From Calocera cornea HHB12733 (Eukaryota > Basidiomycota > Dacrymycetes > Dacrymycetales > Dacrymycetaceae), in the NCBI GenBank assembly GCA_001632435.1, contig KV423957.1, positions 461 to 64,460 on the forward strand: 64,000 bases of DNA, read 5' to 3'. A model generated the notes under the pieces. The model saw only the letters and a program-made list of their open reading frames with translations, made no database searches and was not told where the DNA came from. The translations under genes were made by a program, and so were the position numbers. Within the stretch, counting starts at the first letter, position 1, and every line of letters begins with the position of its first letter. Shown piece by piece: positions 36,040 through 48,298 of the stretch.

Positions 36040-36607
36040 GAGTCACAAAGTGACGAGATGATTGAAAGACGCAGCGGGAAGAGCAAAAGGAAGGCTGCGC
36101 GGGAGCAAAAGGAGCGGGCGCTTACACAGTCCTTTCGTCTGTTTGAGGGGATTTCTGATCCCGCCCGGGGTACTTCTACTTCCGCTCTACCGTTTAGTCC
36201 CGCTTTGCGGTTGCATCCGCTGGATATTTTGCTTCCGTGGTAAAATATTCGCTTCCGGTACTGATTGTAATTCCGCCAGCAATTTTGATTTCGATATTGA
36301 TTTGTTTCCGCTTGAGGGGGCTTCCTCTGAATGCCCCTGTACTTCTCCATGACTTAACGGCATTACCAACATCTAGTCAATTAATCATAATACTAGTAAC
36401 AAGTTTAACTTATCTTCTAGTGATGACTATACCTTCTTCATGTAGCTCATGAGTGTGACCAACCGAGCGGCGCATGCTGTATTTTTTACGGTCAGCTCCT
36501 GCGTCAAATCGCGCGTACTGTCCCAACCCTTACTAGCACGTTCTATGATAATGCCGTAACCTCTGGACGTCATTGCATATATTCTGATAGACTCCGCCCT
36601 CATTACA
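36040..36607. other. Divergent spacer carboxylesterase-like/APC10
   Basis: The half nearer the reverse-strand gene is occupied by CTTCCG array locus 2. The rest must hold the APC10 promoter, but I see no named element. Confidence 0.55.
36070..36350. repeat. 18-bp CTTCCG-core array, locus 2
   Basis: Forward units from about 36175 (ACTTCCGCTCTACCGTTT, then AGTCCCGCT..., GCATCCGCT..., GCTTCCGTGG...) step every 17-19 nt to about 36335. GGGAGCAAAAGGAGCGGG-like inverted relatives lie at 36070-36120. It is shorter and more decayed than loci 3 and 4. Confidence 0.65.
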
Positions 36608-37481
36608 ATGGCAACCCCGGCTTTACGACGCGCTCAGCATGCTGCCATGCAGAGCAATAACGCCATTGGGGTGCTGATTTCACCAGGCAAGACTGGGTTG
36701 CTTGTGTGACCTTCTTACTACTACCTGCTCATGCCCGTGCTGCTCAGACTCTCCTAAGGACAAGTATCAAAGTCTAGGCCATCTGGCCAGCTGGTCCGTC
36801 TCCTCCGCCAAGTATGGGTTTGGTGTCGAGTGCCTGTACGACGATGATCCAAGCACCTTTTGGCAGTATGTCGTCTATCTTGTCACGGGATGATTAGACT
36901 CAGACCCGTCGCGGTCGCCAGGAGCGACGGGCCGCAACCTCATTTCATTAGTCTACACTTTCCACGACGAGTGAAGGTTCAAGTAGGCGCAGTCTAGCTC
37001 TCATGCCGAGATATATGCTGAAGTTGGGTCAGAAAATATCAATGTACCTTGATGCCGGCCTGGACGAGTCCTATACCCCCAACAAGCTCTGCATACGAGC
37101 GGGGACAACGGTGCACGATCTGCAAGACGTACGCATGGTCAGCTTCGAAAAGCCTATCGGGTGGGTCACCTTCGACGTCCTGCTGGAAGCGGACCAGCCT
37201 GATGCAGCGTACGTTCACGTGTCGGCTGGAGAACAGGGATGCTGATGCAAGGTATGTAGACACGCACTAGATTTGCATGTCCTCCAGATCGTTATCATCG
37301 GTAATTACCTCAGTGGGAAGGACACGCACGTACGGGGAATGCTAGTACTAGGACCGCAGGTGTAAGTACGATATGTGGGAGGCGAACGTGAGCTGATCGT
37401 TCCAACAGGGTGGAGGAAGAAGAGGAGCATCTATTCCCGTTCACATCCGCTGCATTCAAGATGCATCAAACCATTCGATAA
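36608..37481 (+). CDS. APC10: Anaphase-promoting complex subunit 10 (Doc1)
   Basis: Six exons (36608-36686, 36748-36865, 36922-36982, 37033-37218, 37288-37361, 37409-37481) give 196 residues, the normal size. The DOC domain is clear: LGHLASWSVSSAKYGFGVEC, DDDPSTFWQSDGPQPHFISL, SMYLDAGLDESYTPNKLCIR, AGTTVHDLQDVRMV, then GKDTHVRGMLVLGP. The protein ends in Ile-Arg, the tail that docks Apc10 to the Cdc27 subunit. Apc10 helps the APC/C ubiquitin ligase bind substrates. Intron 1 is best read as GC-AG (donor CCAG|GCAAGA), because no GT donor keeps the frame. Intron 4 has a weak GTGTCG donor. Those two boundaries are less certain than the identity. Confidence 0.9.
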
Positions 37482-37781
37482 CTAGCGCCTTCTCGGCATT
37501 GCCCATACTGTGTTCGTAGTCTCTTGATACGTACGTATGACCAATCGCGAGGTCTCAGAGGGGTAATTGCGACTTTATTGTCCGGCACGGCACAGACTAG
37601 GATATGCAGGTGCCATACATGCTACAGAACAGTGGAACACGCCGCGAAGAATGAGTTAAAGACTATTGAGAAAAAGGAAGCAAGTCACAAGATCCATGCT
37701 TTGCTGAATGCTACAAGACGATGATGACCGGGGCCGTGATGGGGAGATACGTTTACACGTGCGGAGGTGTAAGAATACGAT

Positions 37782-40700
37782 CTATTGGCCCGCTTGTGCG
37801 TGCGCCGGCGCAACAGTCGGAGCTGGAGGCGGCTGGGATGGCGCGGGTGGCTGAGGAGGACTCTGCAGGGCTGCGGTCGAGGGTGCAGTCGTTCCCGGAA
37901 TAGGGTCCGAATGATGGGGTTGAATCAGTAGAGAAGTCGTGCTTGGCATGACTGGCTTCTCCGCAGACGAGGGCCGAGAAGTATGGCCATTGGAAATGGG
38001 GGTTCCTTGAGGAGGCGCACCTGTACTCGGCGATGACCCATTAACACCTTGCGGAGGAGCAGCATACGGCTTGGCCGGCGCCACAGGTTGATACGAGGCG
38101 GGGTACGCATACCTCGATTCGGTTGCACTGCCGTATGTCGGGTAGTATTGATAGTATTGCTCTTGTTGTTCGCGAGACGGGTAACCAGGAGGAGCCGGCG
38201 CGTGGTTGAAGCCATACGCGTAGCCAGGTGCTCCATAGCCAGGAGGATACGAATACTGGTACGCTTGCTGAGGATTAGGTGACTGCTGGGCAGGTGCAGG
38301 AGAGTGGTGGGCGGCAGAAGCTGTGGACGGAGACGGGTGTGCTGCGGGGGGGAGTAGGGGCGGGTGTGCTGTATGAGGCGACTGGGCGCCGGTATTGGAT
38401 GCTGGGTATCCCATCGAGGGTGAATATGCGCGGTACTGAGGAGGATAGTTGGCAGCATGGGGCGGTTGCGAGTACGTGGCAGCAGCGGGGTTGTAGTATG
38501 GCGGCTGGGCAGGGACGGTCGGTGAGTGTGATCCAGAAGTGCGTCGATCGAACGGAGCAGGTTCGCGGGGGCCATGTTGTGCCGCAGGATAGCTCGGGGA
38601 GGACGAGGAACCGAAGGGTGCCGAGTAGCCGTTCGAATTTGGAACCTTGGGGGAGGTGTGCACGCGATGCGCCATTGCAGGGATAGGGATAGGTGGACGA
38701 CCAGCCGCCCCCGTGGGTGTAGCGACGCCATTCGCCGCTGGTTGTGGCTTGGGACCCGGGCCAATAAGCGTCGGCATCTTCGGGAGCGTCAGATGGATCT
38801 TGAGCTGGTCATTGGCCTGGGGCTGCGTGACAGGAGTAGTCGGAACGATGCCAGCTGCAATCTGCGCGGCGCGCTCCTCGTCCGCCTTTATCTTAGCCGC
38901 CTCCTGTCGCTTGGCATACAGCTCACGCCGGTGCTTGTTCCTGCACTCCTTGCACTTGAACGTAACCTGCGACCAACGGCGCTTCTGCTTGCCGGCCTTG
39001 ATGTCCTCCGCGTCGTGGCACGCAGTACTAGCATGCGCATGAGCACAGTGGCAGACACATCGTCGAACAAGCACGTACTGCTGCCATTTGCCGCACACCT
39101 CGCAACACGCCATCTTCTTCCCATCGTCGACGTTCCAGCCCTTCTTGCCGCACACCTCGCAGTCGAGCTCCCACCGCTCCTCCTCCTTCGGCATCTTGCG
39201 TGCTGGGGAGGACTTTCTCCTGCCCTTGTCGCCTTTGTCCGCCTCATCGACGGCGGTGCTGCTGTCCTCGCCCTCCTGCTTGTCGTCCGCGCCGGGAGTA
39301 GCGCTAAGCGTCGGCTGCCACATCTCGCGCTTGAGCGCGCGCTCCTCTCTTTCCTTGATCTTGCGCTCGCGCTCGATCCGCTCCGCCTCGGCGCGCTTCT
39401 CCCTCTCGGCCGCACGGTTGTTGCGCGCGTTGAGCATATCGTCGTCGGCGCGCCGCTGCTCCTCGAGCTTCTTCGCCTCCGCCTCGATCTCCTTCATCTG
39501 GAGCCGGCTGCTGCGCTTGCGCGTAGCGAGCAGCTCCTCCTTGCGCCTCAGCCGCTCGATCTCCTTGAGCTCCGCCAGCACACGGGGGACGACGTCCTCG
39601 ACCAGCAGCGTGTGGAACGCGCGCTCGTCCTTGTTCGTCGACTTTTCGAACCGCTCCGCGATGTGCGTCCACTGGAAGAGCGTGACGGCGATCGTCTCCC
39701 ACTCGATGAAGTCCGTGGGCGCCTCGACGGGGTTGACGGGGTTGGACGGCGGGGGCGGCGTGGCCGGGGGAGAGGAGAGAGAGGAGGAAGGGGCGGTGGT
39801 GTCGGCCTGGTCCTGCTTGACCAGCTCCTCAGCATCCTTCATCTCCACATCCTCATCCTTCTCCTTCTCGGCGCCGCCCTCCTCATCCGACAGCTCAGTC
39901 AGCTCAGAGTCGTCGTCGTCCTCCAGCGCCCGTTTTCTCCCCGAACCATTCCCGTTCACTTGTGTCTCCCCTTCCGCACCGGGAGCGCCGTCTTCCGCGA
40001 GCCACTCCTCGGGGATCTCCTGCCACTCGTCCGTCTTGCCCCTGAGCCGCGTGCTCTGGCGGATGCCCAGCACGCGGGGCTTGGGCGGGCTGCGCGCAGG
40101 ACTAGGCGGGGGAGGCTTGGCCGTGGCCGCGCGGCGGGGATACCGGCCGTTCGAGCGCGTCTCCTCCTCCTGCTTCTTCGGTGCCGGGGTAGCAGTCTTC
40201 GCGGGTGTCTTGGGCTTGCTCGCCTGGGCAGACAGCTTCTGCTTCTTCTGCGGTGGCTGGGCGGCCTTGGGAGCCGCAGGCTTCTCCTTCTTCTTGTGCG
40301 AGACCTTGGGCTTGGGAGGGAGCCGCTGCACCCACAGCCGGTTGTCGTCGAACAGCCAGTACGCGCCCTTCTTCGCGTCGTACCCGATAGGCTCGACCCT
40401 CTGTTCACACACACACGCGCACAAGGCCCAGTCAGCGCCTTGCCCCAAGAGAGAGCAGCGGGGAGGGAAGGGGGACGCACCCAGAGGAACGCGCTCTCCT
40501 CGTCCTTCATCTTCCGCCTGATCCCGTTCGGGTTCACAAACATCCACTCGGTGACCATGTGCACGGCCTCGATGCGCTGCTCGGGGCGGAGCTCGCTCCA
40601 CTCCACAGGCTCGTCTTCCGTCCCTAGCAGAGGAGCGTCGGGCAGGCGCCGCTCGTACTGCGTGCGCAGGAAGCGCTCCCAGTTCTCTTCCCTACACGCG

Positions 40701-41120
40701 GACGGTGGTCAGTCAGGAGTGCAGAAACAGGGGGAACGGGGTGGGAGGGGCACGCACGTTATGCGGCGGTCGTAGGTGAGGATGGAGAGGAGCTTCCACA
40801 TCATCTTGTTGATGATCTTGTGCGAGCCGAGCGTGAGGTCATCTTCGAACTCCTGCCCATGGGTATTGTCAGCCAGGCGTCGCCACAGAGGACGGCAGCG
40901 GAATGGGACGGACCTCTGTCTCGAACTCGCCGAGCTGCAATGCCTCCTCGAAGGTGAATATGAACTGGCAGACGGCGGCGAAGCGCCAGTTGGTGCGGAG
41001 GCCTCGGACGGCCTCGGACGGGGCGGGGACGGGGTCGAAGAGGACGGGCGGCGGGGGCGGGGGCCTGCTGGTGGACGGCGCGGGCGGGGGAGGGGGCGGA
41101 CGGGCGCGGAGGGTGGGCAT
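37782..41120 (-). CDS. DDT-domain and PHD-finger chromatin protein (CECR2/RSF1-like layout)
   Basis: Five exons (41120-40914, 40852-40758, 40691-40481, 40400-39079, 39027-37782) encode 1,026 residues. After a poly-Pro start, residues ~45-110 form a DDT-like domain (WRFAAVCQFIFTFEEALQLG, LGSHKIINKMMWKLLSILTY), continued by EENWERFLRTQYERRLPD, EQRIEAVHMVTEWMF and RVEPIGYDAKKGAYWLFDDN, the WHIM-type block also seen in CECR2 and RSF1. A charged coiled-coil-like region (~300-560) precedes a C4HC3 PHD finger at about 590-640 (CEVC, CCEVC, WQHTAC, FKCKEC). The finger is complete only if the 51-nt in-frame intron at 39078-39028 is removed. The C-terminal ~330 residues are Pro/Gln/Tyr/Ser-rich and probably disordered. 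Likely a nuclear subunit of an ISWI-type remodeler that reads histone tails (inference). Confidence 0.85.
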
Positions 41121-42924
41121 CGCGCGCGGGTTGGGGAGGGCAGGGCAGGAGACGGGCTTGGCGGGGCAGATGGGGAGCGTTCGGCCGTCGGCGATGATGC
41201 GATCGATGCGGCTGGCTCACCGTCGCCGCGTTGCTGGTGTGACTCCTTTCCTGCCGCTCTCCCGGGTCAGCGGGAACGCACGGGAGCGTCGATCGGGTGC
41301 ACAGCGCGAGTGCACGAAAAGCCAGAGGCGTGACAGGCGCGACAGGCGTGGGGGGGAGCTTGGGGCTTGGGGCGCGACGAGCTCGAGTCCGGAGGGCGTC
41401 GGTCGCGGAGGCGTGCCTCGTTAGTGGCTGATCAATAGTCAGTCAACTACGGCCACCCTCACAAAGTCAGCCAGCAGGACAGGCGCCGCACAGTTTGCTT
41501 CCGGAGAATAGCTTCCATGCGGTCGGGTGAGTGAAGCCGCGCGCAACACTTCTGTGGTCGGGAGAGAGGGCTTCTGCTGCCGCTGAAGCTACCTTTGCTT
41601 CCGCGGGTTCATTTGCTTCTGTTGTTGATTTACTTCCGAGCAAACGTTTGCATCCGTTTTATGATTTGCTTCCGTACCCTCATTTGCTTCCGTTTTTTAT
41701 TTGTTCCCGCGAGTTCATTTACTTCCGTTACCTAATATGCTTCCGCGTTTTCATCTGTTTCCATCATTTCATTTGCTTCCGTTATCTCATTTGTTTCCGC
41801 TCTCAACATACCTCCGCTACTTAATATACGTCCGCTCTCGGATGTGCTTCCGTTACTCAATATGCCCCTCGCTATTCAAAATGATTTCGCTACTTAGGTC
41901 TCTTCTGTTGGGTGAGCTGGGGGTAGCGCACTGGTAGCGGAGGCATATTAAGTAGCGGGGGCCTATTGAGACCACGGAAGCAAATGCAGATCCGGACTCA
42001 AAGAACAGAGCGGATGTAAAATGCAAAGCAGAAGTAAGGGGGACACGGAAGCATTTATAATAGGGAAGCAAAGCTGGGCAACGGAAGCACATCAAGTCAA
42101 GGAACTGATTCAGTAGGAGAAAGACGAGGGCGGAAGCAGAACTCCCTCTCGGCGGCCCCTCACAGGTCACAGAACACTCGGAAGTCCGCCTCTAGAAGTA
42201 CGCCCAGTGGCGGGCATCCCTTTGCCCCCTTTGCCGCCTGCGTGCGCTTCTGCAGTCGGGCTTCCGTGGGAAGCGATGAGCTTCCGGTGTGTTGGGCCGC
42301 TGAGGATCGGAGTTGGAGACGCTTCGCGCGCAAGGCGGTTTAGCGGCGATTCAGTGCGAAGTAGTCCTTACAACTGGGTCTGAATATTCACCAAATTGCA
42401 AGCACCAGCGAGTACCAGATTCCCGCGCTGGACGGGCTGTTCCACCCAGTCCCGCCAGCTCACCCGGCGCACACGTCCCCCGTCGCTGCCAAACCCGAGT
42501 GCCGACTGATACGTCATGACTCGCCCCTCGTTGTCCGTTGAAGACCCTGAGTGGGTCGGACGCGCCCCGAGTCCCTCGCTATCAAGCCAGGAGTCGTGAG
42601 CACTGTGAGGCTAATCGCGCGCCCAGAGTACTAGTGCGCGGTTCCAGCGAGCGCAGGCCGCCCTGAAATAGCCCAGGCGCAGCACGTCTCCAGCGATTCA
42701 GACTGCATACACCCACCCCGGCTTCGTCACGCTGCAGTGCTGGTGCAGTGCGTGGCTTCGTGACTTCCCTGTTTGAGACGCTGCTTCTCCGACTTCTGAC
42801 CGCGCACGGAGACTCTGCGAACCCCGACCGCTGACTTATCGCCGCCCAACGGGGCTGCATATAACCCCCTCTGCTCTGTGCGACCGGCAGCAACCTCGAC
42901 ATCCGCGCATAGAGATAGAGCAAC
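41121..42924. other. Divergent spacer containing array locus 3
   Basis: 1.8 kb between the DDT/PHD gene and NAPRT. 41121-41480 is GC-rich upstream sequence of the former, 41490-42160 is the repeat array, and 42200-42924 precedes NAPRT without a recognisable feature. Confidence 0.6.
41490..42160. repeat. 18-bp CTTCCG-core array, locus 3, head-to-head
   Basis: From 41597 to about 41890, some seventeen consecutive units are 18 nt long with only a few of 17 or 19 (for example GCTTCCGTACCCTCATTT and GCTTCCGTTATCTCATTT). From about 41937 to 42140 the same units appear as reverse complements (CGGAAGCAAATG and similar). The two half-arrays face each other across a ~45-nt centre near 41895-41935. Confidence 0.85.
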
Positions 42925-44617
42925 ATGACTGTCAACGGCCACGCACCGATGGAGGACATCCCGCCCTCCATCCTCGACACAGATCTGTACAAGGTCCGCC
43001 GCACCCTCTCCCGTCTCCCGCTTGTCGGACATCCGAGCTGACCCCCGGGCTTTCCTCCCCAGCTGACGATGCAGCAAGCGATCCTGCAGCACTACCCCAC
43101 CGCGTCGGCCACCTACAAGTTCACGAACCGCAGCACAGACATGCTCTTCACGCGCAAAGCGGTAGACTTGGCATGGGCAACCATCCTCCGTGCGTCCCCT
43201 TTCTCGTCCTGCCTGCACATCGCACAGCAGCTGACGGTGAGAAGGGCTCGGCCGCATGGCCCTCACCCCGGCTGAGCACGCCTGGCTAACAGCAACATGC
43301 CCGTACTTCTCCCCCTCCTACCTGCGCACCCTCGCCCAGCTCCGCCTCTCCCCAGAGGAGCAAGTGACGCTCACCTTCCTGCCCTCCGCCGAGGACCCAG
43401 AGCGCGGGCAGGTCGACCTGGCGATCCGGGGGATGTGGTGGCAGACGATCCTGTACGAGGTGCCCGTCATGGCCATCTTGAGCGATGCCTACTTTAGGAC
43501 TGTGGACCGGGATTGGAGCTATGAAGGGCAGGAGGGTGCGTCTCTCTGCTCCTGCTGCCGCTCCCGGTGAAGCTCACCGAGCGCGCTTGGCGGGCCACAG
43601 AGAAAGCGCACGACAAGGCGACCGCGCTGCTCACGCACGGGATTGCCTTCTCCGAGTTCGGCACGCGCCGGCGGCGCTCATACAAGGCCCAGAAGCTCGT
43701 GATGGACGGCCTGGTGCGGGCGAGGGACGAGCTGGGGGCGGCGCCGGGTGTCGGCAAGCTCAGCGGGACGAGCAACGTGCATTTCGCGATGGAGTTTGGG
43801 CTGACGCCTGTGGGGACTATCGCGCAGTGAGTTCGGGCACGCCGCTCTCGATCAGCGTACTGATGGGGGTATGTAGCGAGTGGACGATGGGTGTACGTGC
43901 CTCTGTCTATGCTGGTGGCTCCGTACTGACGCCCCGCAGATCGCCGCCCTGCACGGGTACGAGCATGCCAACGCGGTCGCGCTCGACATGTGGGAGGAGA
44001 CGTACCCGACGAGCCCGTCCAACGCGCTCCACATCGGGCTGACCGACACCTTCTCCTCCGAGGTCTTCTTCCGCGACTTTCTCGCCGACGCCGCGCGCGC
44101 GCGCCGCTGGCGCGGGCTCAGGCAGGACAGCGGCAGCCCCGAGGTGTACACCCGCCGCGCTAAGGAGGTGTATGACCAGCTCGGGATCGACAGCAGGGAG
44201 AAGACGATCATCTACTCGGACGGGCTGGACGTGCCGCGCTGCCTCGAGCTGAAGAAGGTCGCCGAGGAGGTCGGCTTCATCCGTGCGTCTTTCCCTCCGT
44301 GCTCGTAGAGAGCAGTTATGGGTACTGAGGCGCATGCGCGGCAGCGGCCTTTGGCATTGGCACGAGCCTGACCAACGACTTTACGCGGCTGAGCGACGGC
44401 AAGAAGAGCAGGCCGCTCAACATGGTCATCAAGCTGCACTCGATCAACGGCGTCCCGTGTGTAAAGATCAGTGATGAGATCACCAAGGTTCGCCTGCCTC
44501 TCGTTAGCCTCGTCTTGTTCCGAGCTGACGCTGATGCAGAATACGGGTGATCCTGAAGCGGTAAAGGACGTCAAGAAGCTGCTTGGGCTGCCAAATGGCA
44601 AGCCAAACGGCAAATAG
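42925..44617 (+). CDS. NPT1: Nicotinate phosphoribosyltransferase
   Basis: Eight exons (42925-42993, 43063-43189, 43245-43535, 43601-43826, 43877-43892, 43940-44282, 44345-44487, 44540-44617) give 430 residues. Diagnostic stretches are [113 protein letters not shown] and [12 protein letters not shown]. The enzyme makes nicotinate mononucleotide from nicotinate and PRPP in the Preiss-Handler NAD pathway. Exon 5 is only 16 nt but encodes the conserved HEW. The acceptor of intron 2 is AAG; the frame and LTPAE alignment leave no alternative. Identity is firm. Confidence 0.94.
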
Positions 44618-44851
44618 AGCACTCGAGCGATAGATACTAATAGGTGTATTCCCTTATTCGGCGGTAGATAGAGCGTCGCCCTATGTTGTTCAGATTGTTG
44701 CACATATACGGTGTGAATCTCGCGGCAAAAAGATTTGGCATGATGTAACACACTGTATTCATTTGTTGACGAGGTAGCGACAGTACATAAGGAAATACAT
44801 GGGAATCACAGAACGACGATCCCACAAGTACATGCAGAGCTGGCGACGCGC

Positions 44852-45851
<1,000 letters not shown>

Positions 45852-46049
45852 TCAACACCGGAGGGGACGGGAGATAAGGGAGCTCGGTCGCTTTCGCTGC
45901 TCAAGGCAGGTATATGCGCCGTGAGCTGCCCCTTGTGAAAGGAGAAGGACTTACGTTGCGGTGATATATGTTGAGCGTAAGGGCAAGTGGATGTACGAGT
46001 GAGAGATGGAGGGGAGGGAGTTGGCCAGATGAGGAGCGCTCCCCCACGC

Positions 46050-46062
46050 CGGGTTATATACG
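46050..46062 (-). promoter_or_regulatory. TATA box of the polyubiquitin gene
   Basis: TATATAA reads on the reverse strand at 46060-46054, about 100 nt upstream of the 5'UTR exon end at 45955. This is a plausible core promoter for a highly expressed gene. The 45956-46357 gap holds little else that I can name. Confidence 0.55.
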
Positions 46063-46357
46063 CCATCTGCCTCCGGGAATGCATAGCCGACAGCCCCTAA
46101 GGACGGTGCTTCGATCGGCGCCCATCAGCCCGGCATGCCACGACGACCGCTTCGGCCGCCCCGCGGACGGCATGACCGATCGCGACTCATTGGGTGATAA
46201 TACAGCTGCTGGCATGACTGCTTTCCTATCCGGCCCTGAACGGGAAACGGTCATGAATAGAATGCGCTAGATGCAGGCTGATATACATGTTGCAATGGGG
46301 CTGTATCATCGTGACCGGGTATCCGCGCCGCGTCGACAGGCGCTCGCAAGACTGTCG

Positions 46358-48298
46358 CTACGCTTCCTCCGCCAGCGCGACCTCCTTCTCCCGCCCCGCC
46401 TTCTCCCCGTCCATCTTCCGCCGCTTCGATGCCCTGATCATGTCTCTTCGCTTGATGGCCAGGTTGCGCCCCATACCAGCGCCGGCCGCGCGCGAGATGT
46501 CCTTTCGCTCGATGGGGCGTCGCTTGAGCTCGCGCTTCTTGAGCTTGGAAGGTTTGGGCAGGTCCAGCATATACTGCGGCACCTCCTGTCCGGACGCTTT
46601 GAGAACATTCGCCACACTGCGAGTCGGTCAGCGTCAGTCGGAATTGTGGAACAAAGAAAGGGAACGCACGATTTGACATAAGGCGCGTCCTCCTTCGTGA
46701 AGTACGTGACGGCCTTTCCCGGTCGGCCCGCACGGCCCGTTCGACCAATCCTGTGGATATAGCTCTGCACCGTCTGGGGAAAGTCGTAGTTGACAACCAA
46801 ATTGACGCCTTTGAAGTCCATTCCGCGGGCCATAAGCTCCGTCGCCACCAGCACCCAGACCTCGCCCTGCCGGAACCGTCGTACTGTCTCCTCCCTCTGG
46901 GCCTTGCTCCGATCTGAGTGAACGACATCGACGTTCAGCCCGTCGTACAGCAACTCGTGGAAGAGCTCGGTAGCGCGCTCGATGGACTGCACGAAGATAA
47001 GGACCGGGGGCTGAATCCCTTCAGCGATCAGGTTGCGCAGCGCTTGAAGCTTGCCGATCTCGGACCCGCAGAAGAGCAGCTCTTGATGGATCGTGTCCGT
47101 TGCGGAGTCCTTCAGGCCAACAATGACCCGGATGGGCTGGCGAAGGAACGTGTTTGCAATGGCTTCCACCGCGGCCGGTAGTGTGGCACTGAAGACGGCC
47201 TTTTGCAGGTCCGGATGAGAGCATGCAGCAAGAATCTCTTCTATCTGCTTGAGGAACCCTTCTTCGAGCAATCGATCAGCTTCATCTAGAATAAGGTGTC
47301 GGATGTGGTCCAGATCCACTATGCCGTCCTCCAGAGCAGACACGAGGGACAGGGGAGTGGTGATGATGAGGTCTGTCGAATCATTATATTTCAATGCACC
47401 GTGCTTGGCGTAGGTGTACTCACCGACTTTCTTCCTCGCCGCCTTGTCCCGCAACGCATTGGCCGTCGCCTTATTCAGCACCACGATCTTCCACTTCCTC
47501 CCCTTCGCCAGCTTGAGAGCCTCGTTATGTATCTGCTGCGCGAGCTCCCTCGTCGGGCTAACAATGAGCGCTCTCGCCCCAACCTGGTTCGTTGCTGACC
47601 GGACCGGGGCACCCAACAGGCCGAAAATAGGGAGAAGATAGGCGAGCGTCTTCCCGCTTCCGGTGGGGGCGATGGCCGCTAGGTCGCGCTTCTCCAGAAG
47701 GACGGGGATGCCTTGGGTTTGCACACCAGTGGGCTCGGAGTACCCCGCTTCGGTGACGTTGTGCAGCAGCTCCGAGGGGATGGAATACCGGGAACTGAGC
47801 TCGTCGAACGCCGCGATCGGGGTTGGTACGTCGTCGCCCGTGCAGCGAATACGATGGGCGGTGGGCATAGTATGCACTGTAAAGGTTATCAGCACATTAT
47901 GTCTTCTGTAACATACCGGACCTACCAATCTCTTGGCCCCTCTTTCGCTTCTTTCCCCTCTTCGCACCGTCCTCTGAGCCGCTCCCCTCCGCCTGGCTTT
48001 GGACCCCCTCCATAACATTCTCCTTTCCATTGGCGCTGTTTATGCTCTTCTTTGTCTTCCCAGTGTGCACTCCTCCTTCTGCATACTTGAAAAAGTCCAG
48101 CTCTGCAGGCAGCTCATCCGTCACTACTAGCTTGGACACTGCACGCTCGTCTGCTTTCCGCTTTCCCTTGACGCGTATAAGCTACAGCAGCATCGACAGA
48201 GCAGAGAGGATGCGTACATTGAACAAGCTGACTTCTTTGCTAAAGCGCTTCTTGTCAAACTGAGCACCACCTCGAGATAGGAGGGCGAATGCATCCAT
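46358..48298 (-). CDS. ROK1: DEAD-box RNA helicase ROK1 (DDX52)
   Basis: Five exons (48298-48218, 48181-47926, 47876-47424, 47372-46670, 46616-46358) encode 583 residues. The start MDAFALLSRGG resembles Rok1 itself. The helicase core has GYSEPTGVQTQGIPVLL (Q motif), APTGSGKT (motif I), SPTRELAQQI, ITTPLSL, LDEADRLLEEGF (motif II), FSATLP (III), FVQSIERATELFHEL (IV), VATELMARGMDF (V) and HRIGRTGRAG (VI). A basic C-terminal tail (KKRELKRRPIERKD, AIKRRDMIRASKRRK) suits a nucleolar protein. Rok1 releases snoRNA from pre-ribosomes during 18S rRNA maturation. The 51-nt intron at 47423-47373 has no stop and would insert 17 residues if retained. Confidence 0.95.

Noticed and set aside
38574..40775. 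733-codon forward frame (and 477-codon frame at 39088-40521)
   Set aside because: Both are antisense to the DDT/PHD gene and arise from its GC-rich codon use; they show no domain.
41531..41937. Hexapeptide-repeat protein (ICFRYL-like units) read from the 18-bp array
   Set aside because: An 18-bp period always gives six-residue repeats. Units of 17 and 19 nt shift the frame repeatedly, so coding constraint is not supported.
43485..44042. 185-codon forward frame inside NAPRT
   Set aside because: It reads through introns in a shifted frame; the NAPRT exons explain the sequence fully.
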